This document shows, piece after piece, positions 32,720 through 41,777 of a stretch of DNA of 64,000 bases. A program made the translations under genes and the position numbers. The stretch comes from Pseudoxanthomonas sp. GTDB lineage: Bacteria > Pseudomonadota > Gammaproteobacteria > Xanthomonadales > Xanthomonadaceae. The stretch is taken from the NCBI RefSeq assembly GCF_027498035.1, contig NZ_CP114978.1, positions 1,736,001 through 1,800,000 on the forward strand, given 5' to 3'. The notes under the pieces were generated by a model, which searched no databases, had not been told where the DNA came from, and worked only from the letters and a program-made list of their open reading frames with translations. Position 1 is the stretch's first letter. Every line of letters begins with the position of its first letter.

Positions 32720-35010
32720 GCCGCCGCGCGCACCTGCACCGGCACCGATTTGTAGGTGGGTGTGCCGGACTGCGGATCGTGGCTGTCCAGCGGCACCAGG
32801 CAGTTGCCTTCCGGGTAGTACATCGCCGCACAGCCGCGCGGAATGTCGTAGGCCACGGCGGTGAAGCCACGCACCGTATGCCCCTCATCGGCGATGCCCG
32901 GCATGTGCGAGGCGACATCGATCGCGTCGCCATGTTCCAGGCCCATCGCAGCCAGGTCTTCGGCATTGAGGAACACCACGTCGCGCCGGCCGCGCACGCC
33001 GCGGTAGCGGTCGTCCAGGCCGTAGATGGTGGTGTTGTACTGGTCGTGCGCACGCAACGTGGTCATGGTCAGCAGGCCGGGCGGCGTGGGGCCGTCTTCG
33101 GCCAGCCCGGGCGCGACCAGGAAATGCGCCTTCGCGCCCGGCCCGCCCCAGTCGCGCTCCGACGCACCCACCGGCAGGCGGAAGCCACCCGGCGTGCGGA
33201 TGCGCAGGTTGTAGTCCTTGAAGATCGGGAACACGCCCTCGATGCCATCGCGGATGCGTGCGTAATCGTCGATCAGGTGCTGCCAGTCCACCTTGGTCTC
33301 CGGCAGCAGCGCCATGGCCATGCGCGCGACGATGGCAGGTTCGGACAACAGGTGTTCCGAAGCCGGCGTCAGCCCGCCCTGCGAGGCGTGCACCATCGAC
33401 ATCGAATCCTCCACCGTCACCGACTGCAGGCCCGATGCCTGCACGTCACGCTCGGTACGGCCCAGGCACGGCAGCAGCAGGACTTGCTTGGCCTGGATCA
33501 GGTGCGAGCGGTTGGGCTTGGTCGCGATGTGCACGGCCAGGTCCAGCGTACGCATCGCGGCGAAGCAGGCGTGCGGATCGGGCATCGCCACGGCCAGGTT
33601 GCCGCCGAGCGCGATCAAGGCTTTCGAGCGGCCATCGCGGATCGCGCGCAACGCCTCGACCGCGTCGTGGCCGTGGGTCAGCGGGAATTCGAACCCGTAG
33701 GTCTCGCGGATGCCATCCAGCAGCGCCTGGTTCGGCTTCTCGGTGATGCCGACCGTGCGGTCGCCCTGCACGTTGGAATGCCCGCGGATCGGCGCGATGC
33801 CGGCACCGGGCTTGCCCATGTTCCCGCGCAGCAGCAACAGGTTGGCCATCAGGTGGACGTTGGAGGTGCCGGCACGGTGCTGGGTCATGCCCATGCCGTA
33901 ACAGATGATGACGCGCTCGGCCTTGGCGTAGACCTGTGCGGCGGCTTCGATATCGCTGCGCGACAGGCCGGACGCACGCACGATGTCATCCCATTGCGTG
34001 GCTTCGATGTCGGCACGCAGTGCATCCAGGCCATCGGTGTGCTGCGCGATGAAGGCGCGATCCAGCAAGCCCGCGCCACCGGCCGCGATGTCCGCCGCAT
34101 CGGCCTGGAACAGCCACTTCATCATGCCCTTGAGCATGGCCGCATCGCCGCCGACCTTGACCTGGTAATAGGTCTGGGCGATCTGGGTGGGGCTGTTGGT
34201 CAGCATCTCGGCCGGATGCTGCGGCGAAACGAAACGCTCCAGGCCGCGCTCCTTCAGTGGATTGACCGCCACGATCGGCACGCCGCGCTTGGCGATGGCA
34301 CGCAACGTGGTGAGCATGCGCGGATGGTTGGTGCCGGGGTTGTGGCCGAAACTGAAGAGCGCGTCGCAGTGGTCGAAATCCTCCAGCGTCACCGTGCCCT
34401 TGCCCACGCCGATCGACTGCGGCAGGCCGACGCTGGTGGCCTCATGGCACATGTTGGAGCAGTCGGGGAAATTGTTGGTGCCGTACTCGCGCACCATCAG
34501 CTGATACAGGAACGCCGCCTCGTTCGACGCACGGCCAGAGGTATAGAACTCGGCCATGTCCGGGTTCGGCAGCGCCCGCAGCGCCGCGCCGATGCGGGCG
34601 AAGGCCTCGTCCCAGGTGATCGGCAGGTAGCGGTCGCTGGCGTGGTCGTAAGCCATCGGATGGGTCAGCCGGCCCACGTCTTCCAGCTTGTGGTCGGTCC
34701 ACTCCCACAGTTCGGACACGGTGTGCTGCGCGAAGAACGCCGGCGTGGCGCGCTTGGTGGTGGCCTCCCAGCTCACCGCCTTGGCGCCGTTCTCGCAGAA
34801 TTCGAACGATGAGGTGTCGGCCGGGTCCGGCCAGGCACAGCCCGGGCAATCGAAGCCGGCCGGCTGGTTCACCCGACGCAGCGCCCCGGCTTCGCGCCCC
34901 ACGCCCATCTGGTCCTTCAGCGCCTTGGCGACCGCGCGCAACGCCCCCCAACCGCCGGCCGGACCTTCGTAGTCCTCGATCCCGGGGACGTAGCGCTCTT
35001 CGTTCTTCAT
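32716..35010 (-). CDS. FdhF/YdeP-family molybdopterin oxidoreductase
   Basis: A 764-residue bis-MGD enzyme of the formate dehydrogenase alpha-like FdhF/YdeP group. The start at 35010 (MKNEERYVPGIEDYEGPAGG) is the usual N-terminus of this group. Cys55 and Cys58 in DCPGCAWPD and Cys72 in FCENG are candidate Fe-S ligands, fewer than in true formate dehydrogenases. Cys188 in SNMCHEATSVG is at the position of the Mo-ligating Cys/Sec. Later motifs FGHNPGTNHPRM, GMGMTQHRAGTSNVH and GKPGAGIAPIRGHSNVQG line the cofactor. E. coli YdeP is linked to acid resistance, but its reaction is not settled. Converging mobA-moeA supply its cofactor. Confidence 0.9.
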   Translation of the reverse strand: MKNEERYVPGIEDYEGPAGGWGALRAVAKALKDQMGVGREAGALRRVNQPAGFDCPGCAWPDPADTSSFEFCENGAKAVSWEATTKRATPAFFAQHTVSELWEWTDHKLEDVGRLTHPMAYDHASDRYLPITWDEAFARIGAALRALPNPDMAEFYTSGRASNEAAFLYQLMVREYGTNNFPDCSNMCHEATSVGLPQSIGVGKGTVTLEDFDHCDALFSFGHNPGTNHPRMLTTLRAIAKRGVPIVAVNPLKERGLERFVSPQHPAEMLTNSPTQIAQTYYQVKVGGDAAMLKGMMKWLFQADAADIAAGGAGLLDRAFIAQHTDGLDALRADIEATQWDDIVRASGLSRSDIEAAAQVYAKAERVIICYGMGMTQHRAGTSNVHLMANLLLLRGNMGKPGAGIAPIRGHSNVQGDRTVGITEKPNQALLDGIRETYGFEFPLTHGHDAVEALRAIRDGRSKALIALGGNLAVAMPDPHACFAAMRTLDLAVHIATKPNRSHLIQAKQVLLLPCLGRTERDVQASGLQSVTVEDSMSMVHASQGGLTPASEHLLSEPAIVARMAMALLPETKVDWQHLIDDYARIRDGIEGVFPIFKDYNLRIRTPGGFRLPVGASERDWGGPGAKAHFLVAPGLAEDGPTPPGLLTMTTLRAHDQYNTTIYGLDDRYRGVRGRRDVVFLNAEDLAAMGLEHGDAIDVASHMPGIADEGHTVRGFTAVAYDIPRGCAAMYYPEGNCLVPLDSHDPQSGTPTYKSVPVQVRAAA

Positions 35011-35089
35011 GGGGTGGCCTGCGCGTTGCGTGGGGAACCAGATGCTGCCACAGGCAGGTGCCAGCGTCTGTGGAGCTCCCCGAGTCAGC

Positions 35090-36613
35090 TCACATGCGGA
35101 CCGGTGGCGCGACGCAGTAGCGATCAATGAACTGCTGGTGGGTCGGCATCGCGCCGACACAGTGGTCCAGCACCCGCGCCACCTTGTCCACGAAGTCCCG
35201 GACCTGGTCTTCGGGGAGCGCCTCCAGCAGCGGATGTTCGCGCTGCGGCACGATGCCCTGACCGACCAGGACCTGCACCCAACTGCTGACGGCGAAAAAC
35301 TCCTCGCCATTGCGGTGGTAGCGACCGCTGCCGGCGAACAGATCCATCACCTGCTGCAGCGAATCGGGGATCTCCATCGCCGCGCAATGTCGCCAGAACG
35401 CACTGTCGTCACGCGTGGTGGCCTTGTAGTGCAGGATCAGGAAATCGCGGATGCGCTCCCACTCGAACACGGTGGCCTCGTTGTACCGCCGGATCAGGGC
35501 CGGATCGAACCGGCGATCCGGAAACACGTCCAGCAACCGCAGCAGGGCGTTGTGCACCAACAGGATGCTGGTCGATTCCAGTGGCTCCATGAAGCCACTG
35601 GCCAGGCCCATGGCCACCACGTTGCGCTCCCAGAACCGCTCGCGCCGACCGGTGGCAAAACGCAGCAGGCGCGGATCAGCCCGCGGCGCGCCTTCCAGGT
35701 TCCGCATCAGCGTGTCGGTCGCCTGCGCATCCTCCATGAAGGCACTGCTGTAGACATGCCCGTTGCCGACGCGGTGCTGCAGCGGGATATGCCACTGCCA
35801 GCCAGCCGTGCGTGCCGTGGAACGAGTGAACGGCTCGGGTGGCCCAGCCGGATCGCAGGGCACGGCCACCGCACGGTCGCACGGCAACCACCGGCTCCAG
35901 TCGACCCAGGGAACGTCCAGCGCCTTGCCCAGCAACAGGCTGGCAAAGCCGGAGCAGTCGATGAACAGGTCGCCCTCGATCCGGCGTCCGTCAGCCATCA
36001 CCACGGCCTGTACGAACCCATCCTGCGGGCGCAGCTGGACATCGACCACGCGCCCCTCGTGTCGGACCACGCCCTGCTGCTCGGCGCGCGCGCGCAGGTA
36101 GCGCGCATACAGGCTGGCATCGAAATGGTAGGCATAGGCGATGTCGGCCAGCGGCGAACTGGCCGGCGCATCGCTCGGCGCAGACATGAAGCGCCCCTGC
36201 CCCGCCGCCAGGTTCTGCAGCACGTAGCGACCGATATCGGCATTGGCCCGGCCGGCATGTAGTTCGCGCAACCACAACTGGTGGAACGCCAATGGCCCCA
36301 TGTCATAACCGACGGCGCCAAAGCCATGCATGTACGTGTCGCCCAGCCGACCCCAGTCACGGAACTGGATGCCGAGCTTGAAGGTCCCTTGCGTGTTGCG
36401 CAGGAAATCGGCCTCGTCCAGACCCAGCACGCGCGCGTTGAACGTCCGCACGCTGGGTACGGTCGCCTCGCCGACGCCGACGATGCCGATCTCGTCCGAT
36501 TCGACCAGCTGCACGCGGCAATGCGGCAGGTGGCGGATCAATGCGACCGCCGCCGACCAGCCTGCCGATCCTCCACCAACCACCACGATGCTGGTGATGT
36601 TGTCCGGGTTCAT
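35090..36613 (-). CDS. Flavin-dependent tryptophan halogenase family protein
   Basis: A 507-residue flavoprotein. The start at 36613 is chosen because a GAGGAG ribosome-binding site lies just upstream; an in-frame GTG at 36634 is less likely. The FAD motif is VVVGGGSAGW at residues 10-19. Key halogenase residues fall at exactly the PrnA numbers: Lys79 in GTFKLGI, the WxWxIP motif as WQWHIP (272-277), and Glu346 in GFMEPLESTSI. So FAD binding, HOCl guidance and the Lys/Glu pair look intact. This clade occurs next to TonB receptors and LacI regulators in Xanthomonadales and Caulobacterales, where its substrate is not known; it may modify a glycan- or peptide-linked group, not free tryptophan. 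Confidence 0.9.
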   Translation of the reverse strand: MNPDNITSIVVVGGGSAGWSAAVALIRHLPHCRVQLVESDEIGIVGVGEATVPSVRTFNARVLGLDEADFLRNTQGTFKLGIQFRDWGRLGDTYMHGFGAVGYDMGPLAFHQLWLRELHAGRANADIGRYVLQNLAAGQGRFMSAPSDAPASSPLADIAYAYHFDASLYARYLRARAEQQGVVRHEGRVVDVQLRPQDGFVQAVVMADGRRIEGDLFIDCSGFASLLLGKALDVPWVDWSRWLPCDRAVAVPCDPAGPPEPFTRSTARTAGWQWHIPLQHRVGNGHVYSSAFMEDAQATDTLMRNLEGAPRADPRLLRFATGRRERFWERNVVAMGLASGFMEPLESTSILLVHNALLRLLDVFPDRRFDPALIRRYNEATVFEWERIRDFLILHYKATTRDDSAFWRHCAAMEIPDSLQQVMDLFAGSGRYHRNGEEFFAVSSWVQVLVGQGIVPQREHPLLEALPEDQVRDFVDKVARVLDHCVGAMPTHQQFIDRYCVAPPVRM

Positions 36614-36648
36614 GCGTTGCTCCTCTTCTGCCACTTCCGATAAGACAA

Positions 36649-36666
36649 GGCCCGCTTGCGCGGGCC
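36649..36666 (-). terminator. Short hairpin between TBDT and halogenase genes
   Basis: A 7-bp stem (GGCCCGC/GCGGGCC) with a 4-base loop. Read on the minus strand it follows the TBDT stop and is trailed by TTGTCTTA. It may partly terminate transcription and so lower halogenase expression relative to the receptor. Confidence 0.5.
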
Positions 36667-36697
36667 CGTCCTTATGCCAAGGATGAAACCCAGGACA

Positions 36698-39600
36698 TCA
36701 CCAGATCACGCGTGCGCTCAAGAACACCGTGCGCGGCGGGCTGTAACTGGTCGAAGTATTGGTGTCGTTGTAAGCCACCGAGGGCGAGTACACGTTGTTG
36801 GTGCCGTAGGTGTAGTAGTAGCTGCTGTAGTTTTCCCAGTTGAACACGTTGATCACGTCGGCACGCACCTGCACGGTGACAGCCTCGGTGACATGCATGT
36901 CCTTGGACAGAGACAGATCCAGCTGGCGGGTTCCGAAGATCGGACCACCGATCAGGAAGCGCTGGCCAGGCAGGTGGGTGAGCGAGGCAGGTGTCGGCGT
37001 CTGGTCACTGGAATAGTTTGTATCGATGACCACGTTCAGCGGCTGTGGCGTGGCCAAAGTCAGCTTGCCCGACAGGCTGATATCCCAGGGCAGGTCGTAG
37101 GTGCCCGTCAGCACCAGGCGGTGCTTCGGCACCGAGGCCAGGTTGATGAGGGGATAGTCGTAGATGGTGCCTGCATCGAACGCATAGTGCTCGTCGCCAC
37201 CACGGTTACCCTGGGCGCTGGAGAAGGTATAGGCCGCCGTGAATCCCCAACCGGAATCCTTGGTGTAAGGCTTATCGGCCGACAGCAGGACCTGCTTGGC
37301 CTTGGTCTCGATCCCGTTATCCCCCAGGATGATCGAGCCGAGGCCGGTCGCGTTATGACCCCACGGCTGACTGCCATCCTGCCAGAAGCTGCCATCAGCG
37401 TAGCGGCTACCCAGGGTGAAGGCCAAGCCATCCTTGCTGTGCACGTAGGCCAGCGTGGCCGAGGTGTTCCAGTCGCCCATCTGGTGACGCAGACCCAGCG
37501 AGAACTGGTCCGAATACGGCGTCTTGAGATTGTTGTTGAGCATGTCGACTTCGGTACCCGAGCGCGAAGTCGGATCCACGACCAGCGAAGACACTGCATT
37601 GATGCCTGACAGGTACGAGGGATCCCAATTGACGCAGGACTGGGCCACCAGCGTGTCGCAAGCACCAGACTCCAGGAAGCTGATGGTGTACTGCGACAAC
37701 GCGCCCTTGACCTGCTCCAGGCCCAGGTAGTCGTACAGGTTGCGGTCGTAGCTACGGCCCGCGCCACCGAACATCACCCAGCGCTGGTCGGCGTTGAAGT
37801 CGTAGGAGAAGCCAAGGCGTGGGGCGATGTTGCCCTTGTCGGCCTTGCGGTTGCTGCCGGTGCTGATGTAATCGTTCATGTCGATGCCACCCAGCGCCAT
37901 CGTCTGCGCGAAGGTCTGGCCGTCCGGCGCATTCGGATCCTGCGTGTTGAGCGCATCGATCACCGCCTGCGGCGTCTTGTAATCCAGGTACGAGGGCACC
38001 TTCTCGTAATCCCAGCGCACGCCCAGGTTCAGCTGCAGGTGATCGTTGACGTCCCAGTCGTCCTGGATATACAGGCCGATCTGCTTGTCCTTGGTGGTGA
38101 CGCTTGGCGAGAAGCCCGCGTAGGGATAGCTAAACACCACCTGGTACGGAATGTCGGCAGTTCCGCCGCCATCGGTGACCGCATAGTAGAAGGACGGATT
38201 GACGGTCGAGTTCTCGCTCTGGGTCAGCTCCACGTCCTTGTACTTGACGCCCATCTTGATCACGTGGTCGCCATGCCAGCTGAAGCTGTTGAAGGTCAGG
38301 TCATCCTGGAAAGCAGGACCCTTTTGGCCCTTGTGCTGGATCGACAGGCCCGAGGTCGCGTCGTCATAGATCAGCACATTGTTCTGGTTCTGGCCGGCCG
38401 TGTAGACACTCTGGCTGCCGATGGTCTTGGCAGTCGGATTGAACAGCACATCCTCGTAGGTGATGCGCGCTTCATTGAAGTAGCTCTCGCCGTAGTGCTC
38501 CCACTTCAGGTCGTAGCGATCCTCGGAATTCTTGTTGATCTTGGCTGCTTCGGCGGTGGTGTTGCCACCGACGCTGTCGATGCTGTCCTCGCGGCGCACC
38601 TTGGCGGTCAGTTCCAGGCGGTCGTTATCGCCGATTTCCCAGTCGATCTTTCCGAAATACAGGTCCTCGTTGAACGGACGGGTGATCGGGCCGTACTTGG
38701 CCTGGACCGAGGCCGGAAGATCGTCTGCATAGTTCAGATAGCTCGTATTGACCACGGCCACCGGATCATCAGGGATGACGAAGCCCTTGCCTTCGTAAGA
38801 AACGAAGAAATGCATCTTGTCCTGGATGATCGGGCCGCCCAGGGCGAAACCGTATTCGTTCTGGTGGGTCTTCTGCTTGTCGCCGCCACCGGGTGCCGCC
38901 TCGGCCACGGTCTGGGCGCGCCAATCGGAATTGGTCATGCGACCGAACACTTCGCCATGGAATTCGTTGGTACCCGACTTGGTCGCCGCCACGATCGCCG
39001 CCGAACCAACCTGGTCGAACTCGGCCTTGTAGTTGGAGGTGATGACCTTGTACTCACCGATCGCCAACTGCGGGAAAGGATTACCCGCGCTCTGCTGCTG
39101 GCCCGACACGCCGCCGAACAGATAGCTCTTCTGGCCGACGCCATCAATGTAGACGTTGACCGCTGAGGTCTGCTGGGCACCGCCGCGGATATCGCTGTGG
39201 CCCGACGAATCGGTGGTGAACTGCATGCCCGGCACGGTGTCCGCGAACTCGAGGAAGTTGCGGGTCAGCTGCGGGACGTTGTTGATCTGCTGGAGCGAGA
39301 TATTGGTGCCGACTTCGGAGGTCTTGACCTCCTGCAACGGCGGCGCCTTGACCTGCACCGTGTCCAGGTTGGTGGCGTCACCGGCCGGCGCCTCCGGCGC
39401 CTTGGTCAGGTCCAGGCTCACCGAGGTGGCCACCGACAAGGTCACGGTCTTGGTGTTGCCACCAGCCTGTACCGAATAGGTGCCAGGCGGCAGGCCCACC
39501 AGCGCATAGCTGCCGTCGGCACTAGCGACCACGCGACGGCTCAGGCCGGTGGCGGTATTGGTCGCAGTCACCTCAGCGCCATGCTCAGCCTTGCCGCGAA

Positions 39601-39715
39601 GGGTGGCATTGGCCGACTGTGCAAAGCCGGGCATGGACGCCGCCATGCAGCCAACCAGGGCAATGGCCAGCACGCTGCGGGACGGGGTACGACGGAATGA
39701 ATGCTTGCTCTTCAT
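36698..39715 (-). CDS. Oar-type TonB-dependent receptor with carboxypeptidase-regulatory domain
   Basis: A 1005-residue receptor with a perfect AAGGAGG ribosome-binding site about 9 bases before the ATG at 39715. The signal peptide ends at MPGFAQSA (around residue 32). A carboxypeptidase-regulatory-like beta domain (residues ~35-115, GSYALVGLPPGTYSVQAGG) precedes a TonB-box-like LDTVQVKAPP and the plug. The barrel ends FLSARVIW with terminal Trp. Oar proteins import peptides or large glycans, and this one is flanked by LacI and halogenase genes on the same strand, so all three probably form one substrate-specific module. The cargo is unknown. Confidence 0.9.
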   Translation of the reverse strand: MKSKHSFRRTPSRSVLAIALVGCMAASMPGFAQSANATLRGKAEHGAEVTATNTATGLSRRVVASADGSYALVGLPPGTYSVQAGGNTKTVTLSVATSVSLDLTKAPEAPAGDATNLDTVQVKAPPLQEVKTSEVGTNISLQQINNVPQLTRNFLEFADTVPGMQFTTDSSGHSDIRGGAQQTSAVNVYIDGVGQKSYLFGGVSGQQQSAGNPFPQLAIGEYKVITSNYKAEFDQVGSAAIVAATKSGTNEFHGEVFGRMTNSDWRAQTVAEAAPGGGDKQKTHQNEYGFALGGPIIQDKMHFFVSYEGKGFVIPDDPVAVVNTSYLNYADDLPASVQAKYGPITRPFNEDLYFGKIDWEIGDNDRLELTAKVRREDSIDSVGGNTTAEAAKINKNSEDRYDLKWEHYGESYFNEARITYEDVLFNPTAKTIGSQSVYTAGQNQNNVLIYDDATSGLSIQHKGQKGPAFQDDLTFNSFSWHGDHVIKMGVKYKDVELTQSENSTVNPSFYYAVTDGGGTADIPYQVVFSYPYAGFSPSVTTKDKQIGLYIQDDWDVNDHLQLNLGVRWDYEKVPSYLDYKTPQAVIDALNTQDPNAPDGQTFAQTMALGGIDMNDYISTGSNRKADKGNIAPRLGFSYDFNADQRWVMFGGAGRSYDRNLYDYLGLEQVKGALSQYTISFLESGACDTLVAQSCVNWDPSYLSGINAVSSLVVDPTSRSGTEVDMLNNNLKTPYSDQFSLGLRHQMGDWNTSATLAYVHSKDGLAFTLGSRYADGSFWQDGSQPWGHNATGLGSIILGDNGIETKAKQVLLSADKPYTKDSGWGFTAAYTFSSAQGNRGGDEHYAFDAGTIYDYPLINLASVPKHRLVLTGTYDLPWDISLSGKLTLATPQPLNVVIDTNYSSDQTPTPASLTHLPGQRFLIGGPIFGTRQLDLSLSKDMHVTEAVTVQVRADVINVFNWENYSSYYYTYGTNNVYSPSVAYNDTNTSTSYSPPRTVFLSARVIW

Positions 39716-39812
39716 GACTTTGCCCTCCTTAGGGCAGTCGGAACACTTGGCTTGGGACGTCTTTGCGGGAAATCGGAACAGCGGTAATGCAAGGACCGAA
39801 AGAAGGCGATGG

Positions 39813-40829
39813 TCAGCCCGTGCGTCGCGCCGGGACGGCGCTGGAATCACGCACGACGAGTTGTGGCACCAGGGCCGAGGCATCCCCGGGCACGGCGGCA
39901 TCGCCGCCCAACGCGGGGTGCTGGAGAAGGAGTTGCAGCGCGCGGGCGCCCAGGCTGGCGATGTCCACGCGCATGGTGGTCAGGGCGGGATTGACGTAAC
40001 GCGCCATCGGCACGTCGTCGAACCCGGCCACGGCGATGTCCTCGGGCACCTGCAGGCCGGCCTTGCGCAGGGCGAACAGGCAGCCCAGGGCCATCATGTC
40101 GTTGGCGGCAAACACCGCATCCGGACGCTCGCCGCTGGCGAAGCGCTCGCCTGCCGCGTAGCCCGATGCCTCGTCGAACGTACCTTCCATCGTCCACTCC
40201 GGCCCGGCATCGGCCTCGCTGGCCAGCGCGTCGCGATACCCACGTAGGCGCTCGCAGGCGTCGAAGTTGTCGGTCGGGCCGCAGATGAAGGCGATCCGGC
40301 GATGGCCCACGTCCAGCAGATGGCGGGTCATGGCATAGGCGCCGCCGTAGTTGTCCACGTTGAGTACGGTGGCGCGCGGGCTGCCGGCGCAGTTCATCAG
40401 GACCGCCGGCACGTCCGGTGCCAGGGCTTCGTCCAGCGATTCCTCGCTGCCCAGGAATGGCGACATCACCAGCACGCCATCCACCCGGCCTGGCGTGGCC
40501 CGCAGTGCATCGCGCTGCTCGGCCAGGCTGCCGTGGCAGCTGGACACAAGCAGGTGCAGGCCGCGTTCGCGGGCGGCATGGTCGATGCCACGCATCAGTT
40601 CGGAAAAGAATTCGCCGTACAGGTCCGGCAGGACCACGCCGATGGTGTGGGTGCGGCGGCTGCTCAGCGCACGGGCCGCATGGTGCGGGCTGTAACGCAG
40701 GTCGGCGGCGACCTTCAGGATGCGGGCACGCACCTCTTCGGCCACGTACTGGCGACCATTGAGTGCCCGCGACACGGTGGCCACGGAGACCTCGGCGACG
40801 CGGGCGACATCCTTGATGGTGATGTTCAT
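39813..40829 (-). CDS. LacI-family transcriptional regulator
   Basis: A 338-residue regulator. The start at 40829 gives MNITIKDVARVAEVSVATVSRALNG, the classic LacI helix-turn-helix, followed by the hinge helix HAARALSSRRT that opens the minor groove. The ligand domain is of the periplasmic-binding-protein type (IGVVLPDLYGEFFSELMRGI, AVAGFDDVPMARYVNPALTT), usual for sugar effectors. It lies 97 bases upstream of the Oar-type receptor on the same strand and probably controls both receptor and halogenase. AAGCGCTT-type palindromes in its upstream region suggest autoregulation. Confidence 0.92.
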   Translation of the reverse strand: MNITIKDVARVAEVSVATVSRALNGRQYVAEEVRARILKVAADLRYSPHHAARALSSRRTHTIGVVLPDLYGEFFSELMRGIDHAARERGLHLLVSSCHGSLAEQRDALRATPGRVDGVLVMSPFLGSEESLDEALAPDVPAVLMNCAGSPRATVLNVDNYGGAYAMTRHLLDVGHRRIAFICGPTDNFDACERLRGYRDALASEADAGPEWTMEGTFDEASGYAAGERFASGERPDAVFAANDMMALGCLFALRKAGLQVPEDIAVAGFDDVPMARYVNPALTTMRVDIASLGARALQLLLQHPALGGDAAVPGDASALVPQLVVRDSSAVPARRTG

Positions 40830-41001
40830 GCGTGTCCGGCCGCGCAGGCCTGGCACAGGGACGACACCAGCCAGCGCTTCCGGGATCCGGAACAGCGCTG
40901 GGACACCCCCGGTGACAAGGATGAATTACATGTGTCTTCTGGCACTGGAAGCCCCCTTCCTGGACCGCTGCCCCTTTGGCGGGCGGCACCGTATCAGGAG
41001 T

Positions 41002-41134
41002 TGCAAGCGCTTACATGCTGCGCCGCAAGCTGCAATTTGACGGCATGTTCTGCTAGCCACCAGAAGTCATGGCAAGCCCTTCAAATAACGGTTTTTGAAG
41101 GTTTCACCCAGCGCTTGTGTGACAGCGCTTGCGC
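41002..41134. promoter_or_regulatory. LacI-type operators in the long region upstream of lacI
   Basis: The 560-base region 40830-41389 has no convincing gene. TGCAAGCGCTTACA (41002-41015) is centred on the palindrome AAGCGCTT, the usual core for LacI-family operators. Two tandem direct repeats, CAGCGCTTGTGT at 41109-41120 and CAGCGCTTGCGC at 41123-41134, share the AGCGCTT core with a 14-base pitch. These are good candidates for sites of the LacI protein encoded next to them. No clear -35/-10 pair was found. Confidence 0.55.
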
Positions 41135-41389
41135 AATTCACGCACTTGACGCCAGGTCCTCGCTGCGATGCGCCATATTGAGTGCGCAATCGGCGCACTG
41201 GTCGGACACGTCATGTCCTGCCAGACACGCCGGCGGGACCCGGACCGGACAGCACGGAACAAGCACCGAGCGGAAATAGGGAAAGCAGCCTTGCCCCCGG
41301 GCATCGACAGGCACGCTTGCTCGCCCGACTACTCCGTGCCGGAAGCGACACACGGGCTTTCCGACATACGGTCGACATCGGACACATCC

Positions 41390-41674
41390 ATGCAGCACAG
41401 CGGCGCTACGATCAGCGGCTGGTTGCCGGGGGGTGACCACGACACGTGGCTGGGGCCGATGTCCAGTATCCAAAGAGAACTCGTGCAGGAGCGCGTGTCC
41501 GGTGTGGCATTGCATCTGGCCTGCCATACCAGCGACAGCGAAGTCGACCGCACCACCTGGGCGGCCAGCCTGCTGCTGGCCGCGACCCGCGACCTGGGCC
41601 CACAAGAGCGCTCGGCCGTACGCCGGGGCGTATCCGACCTACTGCACATGCTCGGGTTCGTCAGCCTCCGCTAG
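41390..41674 (+). CDS. Hypothetical protein (94 residues)
   Basis: A 94-codon ORF starting MQHSGATISGWLPGGDHD. The C-terminal half looks helical (RTTWAASLLLAATRDLGP, then AVRRGVSDLLHMLGFVSLR). There is no signal peptide. No Shine-Dalgarno is seen, and the same frame is open upstream to 41168, so the start is uncertain. I do not recognise the family. It lies between a long regulatory region and the converging alr gene. Confidence 0.4.
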   Translation: MQHSGATISGWLPGGDHDTWLGPMSSIQRELVQERVSGVALHLACHTSDSEVDRTTWAASLLLAATRDLGPQERSAVRRGVSDLLHMLGFVSLR

Positions 41675-41692
41675 GAGCGGCACCTGTCCAGC

Positions 41693-41716
41693 GACCCGGG
41701 CATTGCGCACCGGGTC
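41693..41716. terminator. Hairpin between hypothetical gene and alr
   Basis: A 7-bp stem (GACCCGG/CCGGGTC) with a 10-base loop lies between converging genes. The following sequence CATTCTTG is only weakly T-rich. Confidence 0.35.
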
Positions 41717-41777
41717 CATTCTTGAAGCCGGTATCCGCCGAAGTGACAGCGCCTCAGCCGGATGCGACGGCGGGTTC

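Noticed and set aside
32134..34812. 892-codon plus-strand ORF overlapping moeA and the molybdoenzyme gene
   Set aside because: Runs through two convincing genes in another frame or strand; His/Arg-rich with no motif.
36614..36634. Upstream GTG start (36634) for the halogenase
   Set aside because: The ATG at 36613 has a clear GAGGAG site in front, and its residue numbers align exactly with PrnA.
41168..41389. N-terminal extension of the 94-residue hypothetical protein back to 41168
   Set aside because: Arg-rich sequence of low protein-like quality overlapping the regulatory region; the later ATG was preferred, although evidence for either is weak.
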